A stretch of 64,000 nt of DNA from Enterovibrio gelatinilyticus. Lineage in GTDB: Bacteria > Pseudomonadota > Gammaproteobacteria > Enterobacterales > Vibrionaceae. The notes under the pieces were generated by a model. The model was not told the origin of the DNA, did no database searches, and saw only the letters and a list, made by a program, of their open reading frames with translations. Where the stretch lies: NCBI RefSeq assembly GCF_028683095.1, contig NZ_JAJUBC010000029.1, positions 16,688 to 80,687 of the forward strand. The letters run 5' to 3'. Position numbers and translations under genes: made by a program. The stretch's first letter is position 1; every line of letters starts with the position of its first letter. This document shows positions 43,211-52,357 of the stretch, piece by piece.

Positions 43211-43578
43211 TCTTTGAATAAGTGCATTTAAATCAGTAGCTAAGAAAGTCTAGCATTTGCGTAGATAGGCTCATAATGCGAGTTTATGGTTTGAAGGTGC
43301 TTTTTTTAGCCTGATAGAAACGGTTTAGTTCAGTAACTCTAAACCGTTTCTGCCCCTTTTCATGCAAAGCGGGGACTGGTGCATTTTCTTGCCTGTCCCG
43401 TTTTCCCTGTTTTCCTCCTGTGGAGTAAACACCAGCGGGCAAAATAATCATCCTCAAGAAGACTCGCTCATTCGTAATCAAGATGCTATATGCTTAGTTG
43501 TCAAAGGTGATTAACGCGTAGTGATTGATGTCGGCAAACTCATCTTAGCCGCGACGGAATTGGGTGCTGTTATAAATA
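43211..43578. other. Gene-free region between DUF3360 and an AraC regulator gene
   Basis: The main visible structure is the 13-bp inverted repeat at 43316-43351. A minus-strand frame at 43284-43481 crosses that hairpin and is not convincing as a gene. Confidence 0.5.
43316..43351. repeat. Long inverted repeat, possible terminator
   Basis: AGAAACGGTTTAG / CTAAACCGTTTCT, a perfect 13-bp stem with a 10-nt loop. The plus-strand flank is GCCCCTTTT, so a terminator for DUF3360 is possible but the T run is displaced. Confidence 0.5.
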
Positions 43579-44460
43579 ATGAATACGATTTATGAATATA
43601 CACAATCCAATATTCTAGTGCTCCCACAAGCATTATTCGCGCTGAAAGATGTCAGTGTATTGATGCACCGTGGTGATGCAGTGATATTTCGAAAGCACCT
43701 CGAGCAAGACTTGATGGACATAGAGTTCTATACCAATCAACCCTGTTTGATATTCATTGAAAGTGGTCGCGAAACGCTGACCAATAGCGACAACGACACC
43801 ATTGAACTGCACGCGGGATCGGCGATATTGCTTGGACAAGGGCTGAATCTGCACTCGGATTTTGTCAAAAGCACGGAAACGTTGAAGGCGTATTTGGTGT
43901 TCTTTGATGAACTCATGGTCGTTGAATACCTGAAAAAGGCAAAAAGGGATGTTCGGGTATCTAGTGCGGAGCAAGGTTTTTGTGTTCTGGCAGATAAAGA
44001 CAACTGCTTAGCCAATTTCTTCACTACGATTCAATCTGATATCACGTCCTCAAGCTATTTGGATGTCAAACTCCAAGAACTCTTGCATCTTTTGGCATTC
44101 GTTGGTGACAAAGACACTATTCACGCATTGCTTTCCAAAAAGGCGATATCGACCAAACGCAACCTTCATCGCTTGCTCGAATCAGACGAAGTACTTTTCT
44201 TGACGATCCGTGATTTGGCACAGCTTTCAGGAAGAAGCATTTCAAGCTTTAATCGAGATTTCAAACGTATCTATCGCATCACACCTCAGAAGTGGCTACG
44301 GGACAAAAGGCTGACGCATGCCAACACGCTTCTAGAGCGAGGGACGATATCAGTGACCGACGTGGCATTAGAAGTGGGGTATGACAATGTATCAAACTTC
44401 ATCCGAGTGTTTAAATTGAAGTATGGAAAAACACCTAATCAAATAAAAAGGGCGAATTGA
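43579..44460 (+). CDS. AraC-family transcriptional regulator
   Basis: A 293-residue regulator with an N-terminal cupin-like region (about 1-150) and a C-terminal double HTH. The first helix pair is LTIRDLAQLSGRSISSFNRDFKRIYRITPQKW and the second is ISVTDVALEVGYDNVSNFIRVFKLKYGKTP (each longer than quoted in full), which is the standard AraC signature. It lies 91 bp upstream of a small monooxygenase-fold gene on the same strand, which it may regulate. The inducer is unknown. Confidence 0.88.
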   Translation: MNTIYEYTQSNILVLPQALFALKDVSVLMHRGDAVIFRKHLEQDLMDIEFYTNQPCLIFIESGRETLTNSDNDTIELHAGSAILLGQGLNLHSDFVKSTETLKAYLVFFDELMVVEYLKKAKRDVRVSSAEQGFCVLADKDNCLANFFTTIQSDITSSSYLDVKLQELLHLLAFVGDKDTIHALLSKKAISTKRNLHRLLESDEVLFLTIRDLAQLSGRSISSFNRDFKRIYRITPQKWLRDKRLTHANTLLERGTISVTDVALEVGYDNVSNFIRVFKLKYGKTPNQIKRAN

Positions 44461-44551
44461 CCGAAAAACGGTATTTTTGGCGGTTTGAAAGCAGTCGTCT
44501 CTCCGGTAACGCTTTAACTTCATGCTCACTGTTAACGTGAAGGAGCTCAAA

Positions 44552-44842
44552 ATGAGTGTTCGAGTCACCCTAAACTGCCAAGTCAAAGCTGATCAATTTG
44601 AATTGCTTTACCCTTTTCTTGAAATTAACCTCCCTAACGTAAGAGGGTTTCAGGGTAATCGACGTGTGAGCGTTTTGTATGACACAAATAGCGATGAAAT
44701 GTTGTTGGATGAAGAATGGTTATCCGTGGAAAGCCACCAAGCCTATCTACAACATATTGCTGAAAATGGAGTGTTAGCGAAGCTCGCGGAATTTCTACTT
44801 TCTCCCCCACAAATCAAGTACTTTGAGCAATTGGACGTGTAA
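44552..44842 (+). CDS. Antibiotic biosynthesis monooxygenase (ABM)-fold protein
   Basis: A 96-residue ferredoxin-like alpha/beta protein. The order of elements (VRVTLNCQVKADQFELLYPFL, a glycine-bearing VRGFQGNRRVSVLYD, LLDEEWLSVESHQAYLQHIA) matches YgiN/ABM quinol monooxygenase-like proteins: a first strand, a helix, a strand with R-G-F-x-G, and W-x-S-x-x-x-H. AAGGAG precedes the ATG at 44552 by 6 bp; an in-frame ATG 30 bp upstream lacks one. Likely co-regulated by the AraC gene before it. Substrate unknown. Confidence 0.75.
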   Translation: MSVRVTLNCQVKADQFELLYPFLEINLPNVRGFQGNRRVSVLYDTNSDEMLLDEEWLSVESHQAYLQHIAENGVLAKLAEFLLSPPQIKYFEQLDV

Positions 44843-44951
44843 CTGTCCAAGCTTTCATTACCCTGAAGTGTTGGTGATGCACTCGCCAAAAAAAGCGCGA
44901 AGAGTATACGAGTACAGGCACTCAAAAATGCCTCGACCTCTTTTTCTTTAG

Positions 44952-45833
44952 CTATGACACTCCCCTCTTAAACTGCCCCCGATATTCTCTTGGGGTCAGT
45001 TGCTTGTACTGCTTAAATTGGCGATTAAAGTTCGACAGGTTTCTGTACCCAACGCTCTCTGCGATTAAGCCGATGGGCTTGGTCGTCATTTGCAATTCAC
45101 TGCATGCATGCCCTAGACGAAGCTTTTTCAAATAAGATGAAAAGCTTTCGCCAAAGTGATCGGTAAAGAGGCGTTGAATACTGCTATCGCTGGCGTGAAA
45201 TGCCTTGCCGAGATCAGAGAGAGTGATGGGCTTTGCCATATTACGTGCTAAGTAATCACAGATTTTCTCTATCTTGGCGCGTTCTGCATCATCGAATTTG
45301 GTTTGACCCAAAGCGGTCGGCAGCAGCGTTTTACTTTGGCTGTCTTGCGCCAATACCGAAAGCACTTGAAGAAAAGTCGCTAACTGGTCGATTGGGCTGG
45401 TGTTGGGGCAATTATCTAAAAGCTGAAATACGTCTTCTGCCGTTCGTTCCGAGAATTCAATGCAGAGCTTGGAGCGCTCAAGCAATGGGGTGAGGTTTCT
45501 CAGTTCCTCACAGCTAGCCATCAACTGTTTAATCCACGATTCGCGAAACCAAACCACGTGGGTTTCACATTGTTGTCCTTCAATATCTTTTGATGTCACG
45601 GCGTGGGGCAGATTCGGCCCTATCAGCATAAGATGATTGTGAGCGACGGGCGTTTCATGGTGCGATACCGCAGCCGTTCCCACAAAATTCCGATGCAGAG
45701 CCAGTTCGTACTCTTCATGGCAATGCCAGAGTGTGGGCTTTTGTTCTTGCTCAATTTTTCTATAGCGCCATGAAAAGCCTTTGCGTCTTGGTGGCTTTTC
45801 TAATGCGGTTTTCTTTTGTCTCACGGTTTTCAC
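44952..45833 (-). CDS. AraC-family transcriptional regulator
   Basis: A 293-residue regulator: N-terminal cupin sensor (LWHCHEEYELALHRNFVGTA, with the metal-type His pattern) and a C-terminal AraC HTH pair, ITLSDLGKAFHASDSSIQRLF and IGLIAESVGYRNLSNFNRQF. It is convergent with the ABM gene and unrelated in sequence to the other AraC regulator apart from the HTH. A basic N-terminal tail (KTVRQKKTALEKPPRRK) is unusual for the family. Its target is not evident; a small frame of unknown nature lies divergently at 45976. Confidence 0.87.
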   Translation of the reverse strand: MKTVRQKKTALEKPPRRKGFSWRYRKIEQEQKPTLWHCHEEYELALHRNFVGTAAVSHHETPVAHNHLMLIGPNLPHAVTSKDIEGQQCETHVVWFRESWIKQLMASCEELRNLTPLLERSKLCIEFSERTAEDVFQLLDNCPNTSPIDQLATFLQVLSVLAQDSQSKTLLPTALGQTKFDDAERAKIEKICDYLARNMAKPITLSDLGKAFHASDSSIQRLFTDHFGESFSSYLKKLRLGHACSELQMTTKPIGLIAESVGYRNLSNFNRQFKQYKQLTPREYRGQFKRGVS

Positions 45834-45975
45834 TCGGCCTTATTGCTGCATGCCGATTTTAGCAGTCTTTCACATCCGAAAAACTAAGTTGCGGCAAAAG
45901 TATTAGTACCTGCCTTCATCGTACCAATCTGCTTTTTTTACCTCGCTATATTGTTGTCATTCCCACGAAAACGAG

Positions 45976-46300
45976 ATGAAGATGATGGTTAAGAATATCC
46001 TTGAACTGATTGAAAATAATAAACAATATTGGCTGTTAGATTTGACGGGCATTTATGGGAAAGAGTATGGGCTGGGTTGGCGAAGTGTCGGTTTTAACAA
46101 CGACTGTGAATTGAAAAGTGCGTTGCACCAACAAGAAAAACAAGACGCGTATAGTCAAAATCAACGCATCCGATTCGACGAGAGCTAATCGCACCAATGG
46201 GGATAGTTCGGAGTATCACTTCTTTAATAGCGACCCGATGGGCGAGTTTACTGGCGCGATGCTAGGTGTTGTACCTTTTGCGTGGAGGCGCGGCACCTAG
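45976..46300 (+). pseudogene. Possible frameshifted small gene, unrecognised
   Basis: A 70-residue frame (45976-46188; VKNILELIENNKQYWLLDLT and GLGWRSVGFNND) overlaps a second frame that ends at 46300 (NGDSSEYHFFNSDPMGEF and TGAMLGVVPFAWRRG). Both have protein-like composition near their outer ends and turn poor near 46120-46180, as expected for one gene broken by a frameshift. I do not recognise the family. It could equally be a real small protein plus noise. Confidence 0.3.
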
Positions 46301-46338
46301 CAAATTACCGTGACGGTCACTTGATAACGTTCGCCGTA

Positions 46339-46797
46339 TCAATCAACCGCTGCAATACATTCCACTTCTACTTTTGCACCCAATGCCAAACCATTGGCAC
46401 CGATTGCACTTCGCGCTGGGTATCGGTCAGAAAAATACGCTTTGTAGATGCCGTTGAACGTCTGCCATTCGGACATGTCTGCGAGTAGGACGGTACATTT
46501 CACTAGATCGCTCATGGCATAGCCGTTAGCGCTGAGCGACGTTTTGATGTTTTCCATCGTCTGCTTTGATTCCGCTTCTATTCCTCCCGGCGCTAAGGTG
46601 AGTGTGCCGGGTAAAATGCCGATCTGCCCGGACAGGTAAAGGGTTTTATCCACTCTGACAGCCTCGGAAAAAGGAAGATGCGTAGGAAGAACGGTACCGG
46701 AGTTCAGAAACTCGATTCCTTTACTCTGTTTTGCAAATATAGGTTGAACAATGAGAATGCTGAAACTGGCGGTGAGCAAGATGAAGATGTTTCGCAT
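46339..46797 (-). CDS. RidA-family protein with signal peptide (periplasmic)
   Basis: A 152-residue protein. The ATG at 46797 follows AAGGAAACC and begins a Sec signal peptide (MRNIFILLTASFSILIVQP to IFA, about 22 residues). The mature part is a RidA domain: TLYLSGQIGILPGTLTLAPG, MENIKTSLSANGYAMSDLVK, and RYPARSAIGANGLALGAKVE with the catalytic-type Arg. Exported RidA proteins are common in proteobacteria, but their substrate outside the cytoplasm is unknown. The frame remains open upstream to 47001, but that extension has no sensible composition. Confidence 0.82.
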   Translation of the reverse strand: MRNIFILLTASFSILIVQPIFAKQSKGIEFLNSGTVLPTHLPFSEAVRVDKTLYLSGQIGILPGTLTLAPGGIEAESKQTMENIKTSLSANGYAMSDLVKCTVLLADMSEWQTFNGIYKAYFSDRYPARSAIGANGLALGAKVEVECIAAVD

Positions 46798-47844
46798 GTT
46801 GGTTTCCTTACATTTGACTATCGATGCGCGTCGCGGATTAAGCGGGTAAAAACCGACGCAAGAATGACAGCTACCGCTCAGGGCAATGGATGAGGTAGCT
46901 AGGAATGAGACGAAATGAGGGCGGGTTTGGATGCAAGACAAAAGGAATTGATAGACAATCAACGTAAGGCAGCCCTCGCCCAACGCGGCTGCCCTTAACA
47001 CCCTATCCGCTTTTTATTGCTCCATCACAAAGGCTTCTCAGCAGGGAGCCAAGTGAATGCCTTTAAGGGTGCCAATACCTTGATCTCAGCTTTCTTCTCC
47101 CAAAAAAAAGAGGCTGATATAAACCGTGACGGGCATGATACTAATAGGTCTTTTTTTAACAGCATAGAGCTAGTCAACGAACTCGGTATTATTTCAAATT
47201 TCGTGCTAAATAATTAAGGTTCTTATTGAAGCCGATAAATATAGGCATAAACCAAATATTGCATGAGCGATTAAACTTCTAATACGCGCTACATTGGGCT
47301 GTGGCATATGTAAAATCCAGCGAGTAACTAGGGCATAGTTCAGGGCTGTGATCCCGAAAAAAGCATTTTTGAAATGACGCATATCGCTGCAAGTCACACA
47401 TAGAATTGATATGCATAAACATTAATATCCTGCCTTTTTGGTGATGCTTTGCATTCATGAGATTCACTTTCAAGTATGAAGCATTGAAATATACACTTCT
47501 AATCTCGGTGATGTTTTCTCAGTCATTATTCATGCTTAATTTTCAGCTATTGCCATCCTTTTCTCATTCCTGACCACTGTTAAAGCGGTCAGGTTCTGCT
47601 GAAAAAACACTATAAACAAGTGCTGTTTCAATAATGAGATAATTGGGTTCGTAGTAAGGATATATGCTCTACCACACATCATTACTCATCGTAAAAAATC
47701 GTGACAAAGAAAAGCCTGACTTTTTGTTGGTCACTCTTTTTGTCGCATGGACAGCCAAGTTGAATGAGCAAGAGTTGCTTTGTAATTGGTTCGTTGAGTG
47801 GTGTGCATATACTTGCCAAAAATTATGGACGATGGGTAAATTTC
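46798..47844. other. Long region with a gene remnant and no intact gene
   Basis: About 1 kb without an intact gene. It holds the internally deleted DUF2938 remnant (47206-47397) and a CCTGACC / GGTCAGG hairpin (47569-47593). Other short frames have no ribosome sites or recognisable content. Confidence 0.55.
47206..47397 (-). pseudogene. Internally deleted DUF2938 gene
   Basis: The 63-codon frame reads FFGITALNYALVTRWILHMP immediately followed by QPNVARIRSLIAHAIFGLCL and YLSAS. In intact DUF2938 membrane proteins, as I know them, the first block (LNYALVGRWLGHM type) is near the N-terminus and the second (ARLRSLxAHxxFGLGLYL type) is at the C-terminus, about 90-110 residues apart. Here they are joined directly, as expected of an in-frame internal deletion. 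The start region is also unclear. Treated as a remnant. Confidence 0.6.
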
Positions 47845-50475
47845 ATGATGAAAAAATCTTTGATTTCAATTGCTGTCTTAGCCGGCGCACTGACCTCGGC
47901 GCAAGCTGTTGCTGAATGTTCTGGAAACGTTTATTCAATGAATGCTGGGCGTAATCACGTTGGTATTCTTTTAGATGTTCAAGAATTGGACAAGATGACC
48001 GGTGTTTATGTAACTGATGCTGTGAATCGCTCCACTTATCATTCTCGCTCAATGTTTAGCGGTTCAGCGATGTCGTATGACCGCATTACCGATCGTATTT
48101 ATTATGCCAATGCAACACAGCCGACTGACTTTTATATTGATATCCCAGAAAGTGACTTCACGGCTGAGGAATATGCAGGCCTTGACCTTCATTCAAAGAA
48201 GAGAAAGTCATATCAGCTTGCTTATATGGATCCTACGACAGGAAATCATGTTGCTGGACCAACGGTAAAAAAACAAATTATGCGCATGGCATTCCACCCA
48301 GATACTGGCGAATTATTTGCGTCTAATGCCACCGCTATTTTCAAAGTTGATCCTGAAACAGGCGAGACCACCGATATAGGTACTTTTGATAGCAATCTAC
48401 GTTTTGGTGGATATTCTAGCTGGGGTTCGTTTGTATTTTACGAAGGTGAGCTTCTGTTTGTGACGAATGGGCGCACGTTCGAAATCGACACAGCAACTGG
48501 CGCGCAAACGCTGAAAGCGTTCCACTTCATTGATTTTGTCGCGGCGGCGACGCTAGACCAAAATGGCCAAATGTTGGTTGCAGCAAAAAACCAGAATGTT
48601 ACGGGCAATGTGAACAGCAACTTTCTGTACCGTATTGAACCCTCTACTGGCGAGAGGGTGAAAGTAGGGCTCTTCCCTAGCCGCATAAGTGGAATGGCCA
48701 CCGTAACTTCGGAAACTCACACTTGTTATCCAAAAACCATTTTCCCAAGTGAGCTGAACCCTGAAGTGTCTGGAATTACTCTCGCCTCTGCCTCTGTGAG
48801 TGAAGGCTCAGTGGCTTACGCGACCATTAATTTCGATGGCGAAACGACAGGTACTGCTGCAACAGTTAGCTTGGCTCTAAAAGATGGAACAGCGGCACTC
48901 AACAGTGACTACCGCAATACTGTGTCATTGCGCTACTCAGATGGAACAACAGGCACCGCGACGATTTCCTCGACCCTAACAAAAATCACCCTGCCGAAAG
49001 GGATCACTTCTGTTCGCATTGATATTTCGACGGTAGACGATGAGACGGCCGAAAATAGCGAGAATTTCACTATCGAGGCATGGACGAAAGATGATAAGAG
49101 TGACCTCAGCAGTGCAAATATCGTTATCGCCGATGATGATGGTTCAGGCACAGTCACTGAAAACTTGGAAGGAAATGGCGACAATACCGCCGATGACTCT
49201 GCCTATGTGACTACGACCAATCCCGATGGCAGTTACACGGTTGTTTGGAGAGGGTGGGATACAAATTACCATGGGAACAATAAAGTTTATCTGCAAAGCT
49301 TTAACGCTGACGGTACGCTTAAAGGTGAAGAGTTAACGTTTGGTACTAGACAGAAAATTGAGTCACCTCAGGTAACCATGCTAAACGATAACGGTGATAT
49401 GTTGGTGACTTGGACGGGTTATAACAATAGTACTAGCCTCAACACGCATTCCTATGCGCAAGTCATTTATGCAGACCCAAGTCAGCATAACGGTGCAGCA
49501 ATGGGAGCAGTGATGGATTTGGGGCCTTCTGAGCTCAGATCAGTTACCTCTGCACGTTCAGGTAATACCAGCGTGATCGTTTGGCATAATGGTTTCTCTC
49601 TATATATGCAGTTACTTGATAGTACCGGAAACAAAGTCGGTGGGGCTCAGGTAGTAGGTTCTGTATCAGCGAACTCAAATGGCTACCCGATTGTATCCGC
49701 ACCTGAAATCAGCGTTTTGGATAATGGCAATTACACCATTGCTTGGCGTCAAGGTTCGACAGGAACTGCGACTAACATTGTGATGCTATCTTCATCTGGT
49801 AGCAAAATTGGCAGCCAACAAACACTGAGTATCGGCGGCACCGATGGTAACGCAGATAAAGAAACGAATATTGTCAGTATTGGTAATGGGAAGTACGCGG
49901 TTGTTGGTGCATCGGGTGGGGTAGTTAAAGTCGCACTGATGGATGCCACCAATAATCAACCAGTTGCTAATTCCATCAAAACCCTAACTATATCTGGTTC
50001 CATACACAATGATATGCCATCAATTACACAGATTGGGACAGCAGGTCAATTTGTTGTTGTGTGGCGTGGCATAGAAAACAATGAATGGTACACGTACATG
50101 CAGCACTTTGGTGCTGATGGCCTGTCGACTCAAGCAGTTGAGAAATTCAAGGCGTCTGGTGGACATGGTCCAGCCAAGGTTGCTGGTGTAGGCACTGCAG
50201 GAGATTACGTGGTTGTGTGGGCGTCGATCGGTGATAGTCAACGCTACGAAGTCCGCTTCCAGAAATTCAATGTAGATGGGGATAAAGTGGGTAATCAAAT
50301 GTCATTTACAGGTCAAAATACCAACGTGAATAGCCTCCATTTCGACATCACTTCGGTTGGCGACAAGGGGGCCTTTACCATCACGTTTGACGGCGAAGAC
50401 TCCGCAGAAAATGGCGGCGATAGATCTATCTATGTGGTTCACGTTGATGAGTACGGAAGTGTGTTACAGCCTTAA
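47845..50475 (+). CDS. Secreted Calx-beta-containing protein
   Basis: An 876-residue exported protein. The signal peptide (about 1-22, SAQAVAE) starts at the ATG pair 47845/47848; the frame is open further upstream without good support. Residues about 25-290 look like a beta-propeller-type region (GRNHVGILLDVQELDKMTGVYV, FKVDPETGETTDIG, LYRIEPSTGERVKVG). About 305-430 form a Calx-beta domain (ASVSEGSVAYATINFDG to DDETAENSENFTIEAWTKDD and IVIADDDGSG). About 440-870 have repeated strands of the type GSYTVVWRGWD and LQSFNADGT, as in large surface repeat proteins. A terminator follows. Probably a Ca2+-binding secreted or surface protein; function unknown. Confidence 0.75.
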   Translation: MMKKSLISIAVLAGALTSAQAVAECSGNVYSMNAGRNHVGILLDVQELDKMTGVYVTDAVNRSTYHSRSMFSGSAMSYDRITDRIYYANATQPTDFYIDIPESDFTAEEYAGLDLHSKKRKSYQLAYMDPTTGNHVAGPTVKKQIMRMAFHPDTGELFASNATAIFKVDPETGETTDIGTFDSNLRFGGYSSWGSFVFYEGELLFVTNGRTFEIDTATGAQTLKAFHFIDFVAAATLDQNGQMLVAAKNQNVTGNVNSNFLYRIEPSTGERVKVGLFPSRISGMATVTSETHTCYPKTIFPSELNPEVSGITLASASVSEGSVAYATINFDGETTGTAATVSLALKDGTAALNSDYRNTVSLRYSDGTTGTATISSTLTKITLPKGITSVRIDISTVDDETAENSENFTIEAWTKDDKSDLSSANIVIADDDGSGTVTENLEGNGDNTADDSAYVTTTNPDGSYTVVWRGWDTNYHGNNKVYLQSFNADGTLKGEELTFGTRQKIESPQVTMLNDNGDMLVTWTGYNNSTSLNTHSYAQVIYADPSQHNGAAMGAVMDLGPSELRSVTSARSGNTSVIVWHNGFSLYMQLLDSTGNKVGGAQVVGSVSANSNGYPIVSAPEISVLDNGNYTIAWRQGSTGTATNIVMLSSSGSKIGSQQTLSIGGTDGNADKETNIVSIGNGKYAVVGASGGVVKVALMDATNNQPVANSIKTLTISGSIHNDMPSITQIGTAGQFVVVWRGIENNEWYTYMQHFGADGLSTQAVEKFKASGGHGPAKVAGVGTAGDYVVVWASIGDSQRYEVRFQKFNVDGDKVGNQMSFTGQNTNVNSLHFDITSVGDKGAFTITFDGEDSAENGGDRSIYVVHVDEYGSVLQP

Positions 50476-50522
50476 TATTATCGACAGAGATACGCCATTA
50501 TAAATAATCGGTGACGTACCCT

Positions 50523-50556
50523 AAAAAGCCAGCAGCCACGTACTGCTGGCTTTTTT
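50523..50556 (+). terminator. Terminator of the Calx-beta gene
   Basis: AAAAAGCCAGCAG / CTGCTGGCTTTTTT perfect stem with a 7-nt loop and T run. Confidence 0.9.
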
Positions 50557-50718
50557 AATCCTTACAATGACGCTTGTCTTACGTCGAAAGCGAATAAATG
50601 AAGTGCAACCAATTCAAAATGAGCGACATGAGATTATTCGGCTAAGACGTGAGTGAGACCAATTTGGCTGAAGAATTGAAATGGTTGGGTGGATGTGGGT
50701 ATTAAGATATAGATTTAG

Positions 50719-51084
50719 GTGTGGCATTCCTGGACGATAGCTCCCGAAAAATTTAAACACTATTACGATGATTGGCATTTTTCACCTGCGATTGAATATG
50801 ATGGGGCTGTTTTTTTATCTGGCGTCACGGTGCCGAGCAAAGACAAACCCATTAGTCCCGATCCAGAAGAGCAGTTTCATGATGCATTTTACAAGCTTGG
50901 CGTATATCTCAACGCTGCGGGACTCACTTACGATGATATTCTTGAGATGACGACAGTCCATATCGATTTAAAGAAGCACATTAGTGCATTTTCAAAAGTA
51001 AAAAATGAATATGTCAAAGCTCCCTATCCGGCATGGTCGGAGATTGGCTTGTCTGAGTTTACGCAGGTTTTCCTGCCGCTTTGA
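50719..51084 (+). CDS. RidA-like protein, possibly frameshifted at the C-terminus
   Basis: A 121-residue frame starting at a GTG without an obvious ribosome site. It contains RidA elements (YDGAVFLSGVTVPSKDKPIS, FYKLGVYLNAAGLTYDDIL, MTTVHIDL) and ends YPAWSEIGLSEF-TQVFLPL. The usual Arg at the P-x-R/W position is Trp, as in YjgH-type members. The normal final strand is not visible in this frame, but the next frame continues as YAGFPAALNGMFAFKEVLAE to a stop at 51131. A one-base slip near 51058-51066 could have altered the end. Activity is uncertain. Confidence 0.6.
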   Translation: MWHSWTIAPEKFKHYYDDWHFSPAIEYDGAVFLSGVTVPSKDKPISPDPEEQFHDAFYKLGVYLNAAGLTYDDILEMTTVHIDLKKHISAFSKVKNEYVKAPYPAWSEIGLSEFTQVFLPL

Positions 51085-51144
51085 ATGGTATGTTCGCGTT
51101 CAAAGAAGTACTTGCTGAAAGAATGGCTTAATACATGATGAGTA

Positions 51145-51174
51145 GAAAAAAGCGCACCTAAAAAGGTGCGCTTT
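51145..51174 (-). terminator. Terminator of the yghU gene (probably bidirectional)
   Basis: AAAGCGCACC / GGTGCGCTTT stem. On the minus strand it is followed by TTTTTT, and on the plus strand by a short T stretch, so it can also serve the RidA-like gene. Confidence 0.8.
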
Positions 51175-51195
51175 CATATTAAATGTAATGTAGGG

Positions 51196-52056
51196 CTACG
51201 GGCGTAGTTTCAGCACCTTATCAATGTCTTCAGCGGAGTGACGCTCTAAGACTTTTTCCCACTCTTCACCAAATGAACGGTTAACAATGCGCCCACGTTG
51301 CACACCTTCACGCGCATCAAGCTGTTTCGCCCAACGGACAACGTGGGTGTAAGAGCTAACTTCCAAAAACTCAGCGGCATCGTACATACGCCCTAAAACC
51401 ATGGCACCGTACCAAGGCCAAATTGCCATGTCGGCGATGGTGTATTCTTCACCTGCGACATAGGTGTTGTTAGCCAACTGCTTGTCCAATACATCTAACT
51501 GGCGCTTAGCTTCCATCGCGAAACGGTTAATTGGGTACTCTTGCTTCACATCCGCATACGCATAGAAGTGACCAAAACCTCCGCCTAAGAATGGCGCAGA
51601 ACCTTGCGCCCAGAACAACCAGTTCAATGTTTGTGTTCTTGCAGGGCCGCTTGCTGGCAGGAATTGACCGAACTTCTCAGCCAAGTGCATCAGAATTGAC
51701 GCTGACTCAAACACGTTGACAGGATCCGTACCTGTCTTATCAACCAGTGCCGGGATTTTTGAATTGGGGTTTACACTGACAAACCCTGATGAAAATTGGT
51801 CTGAGTCACCGATATTGATCAGGAAGGCATCATATTCGGCTTCTGTAATGCCGAGTGCGAGTAGTTCTTCAAACATGATGGTGACTTTCTGACCATTCGG
51901 GGTGCCGAGCGAATAAAGTTGGAATCCATGCTCGCCAACAGGTAAATCACGCTCAAACCTTGCGCCTGAAACAGGGCTGTTAATATTTGCGAATTTGTTA
52001 CCACTGCTTGCTTCGTTTGCCCAAACTTTCGGCGGCGTATATTGGTTGTCACTCAT
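51196..52056 (-). CDS. yghU: Glutathione transferase-like disulfide-bond reductase YghU
   Basis: A 286-residue protein closely similar to E. coli YghU as I remember it: FANINSPVSGARFERDLPVG, LYSLGTPNGQKVTIMFEELL, SDQFSSGFVSVNPNSKIPAL, FESASILMHLAEKFG, and a TIADMAIWPWYGAMVLGRMYDAAEFL C-domain. YghU binds two glutathiones and reduces organic peroxides and disulfides. The ATG at 52056 follows AAGGAG; the open frame extends to 52113 but the family start is here. Single-gene unit with its own terminator. Confidence 0.95.
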   Translation of the reverse strand: MSDNQYTPPKVWANEASSGNKFANINSPVSGARFERDLPVGEHGFQLYSLGTPNGQKVTIMFEELLALGITEAEYDAFLINIGDSDQFSSGFVSVNPNSKIPALVDKTGTDPVNVFESASILMHLAEKFGQFLPASGPARTQTLNWLFWAQGSAPFLGGGFGHFYAYADVKQEYPINRFAMEAKRQLDVLDKQLANNTYVAGEEYTIADMAIWPWYGAMVLGRMYDAAEFLEVSSYTHVVRWAKQLDAREGVQRGRIVNRSFGEEWEKVLERHSAEDIDKVLKLRP

Positions 52057-52357
52057 TTCTTCTCCTTGAACATCCATGACGGACGAATCGTTGCGACTGT
52101 CGAAACACTCCACACTTTAGCATTTGCTAACACGCTTTCACAAAATTACGGAAACGGGGATGCGATCAGATGTGTTGCGCATACGCTTCAATTGCGTATC
52201 TCACTACCCTTTGGTCGCAAATCTTTCTTTTTCATGTTCCTTTTAACAACGCGATGACAATCGAGGACATGTGCGGTTTTATGTTACTTTTCTTAAAGTG
52301 GTTTTCTGATTGAACTGCAAAAATTACTCGAAGCGAGATCGTTAAAGGATTGATGAG

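Noticed and set aside
43284..43481. 65-codon minus-strand frame in the intergenic region after DUF3360
   Set aside because: It runs through the perfect 13-bp inverted repeat at 43316-43351 and has no ribosome site or recognised domain.
47017..47217. 66-codon plus-strand frame near the periplasmic RidA gene
   Set aside because: No ribosome site or recognisable sequence; it overlaps the DUF2938 remnant's end.
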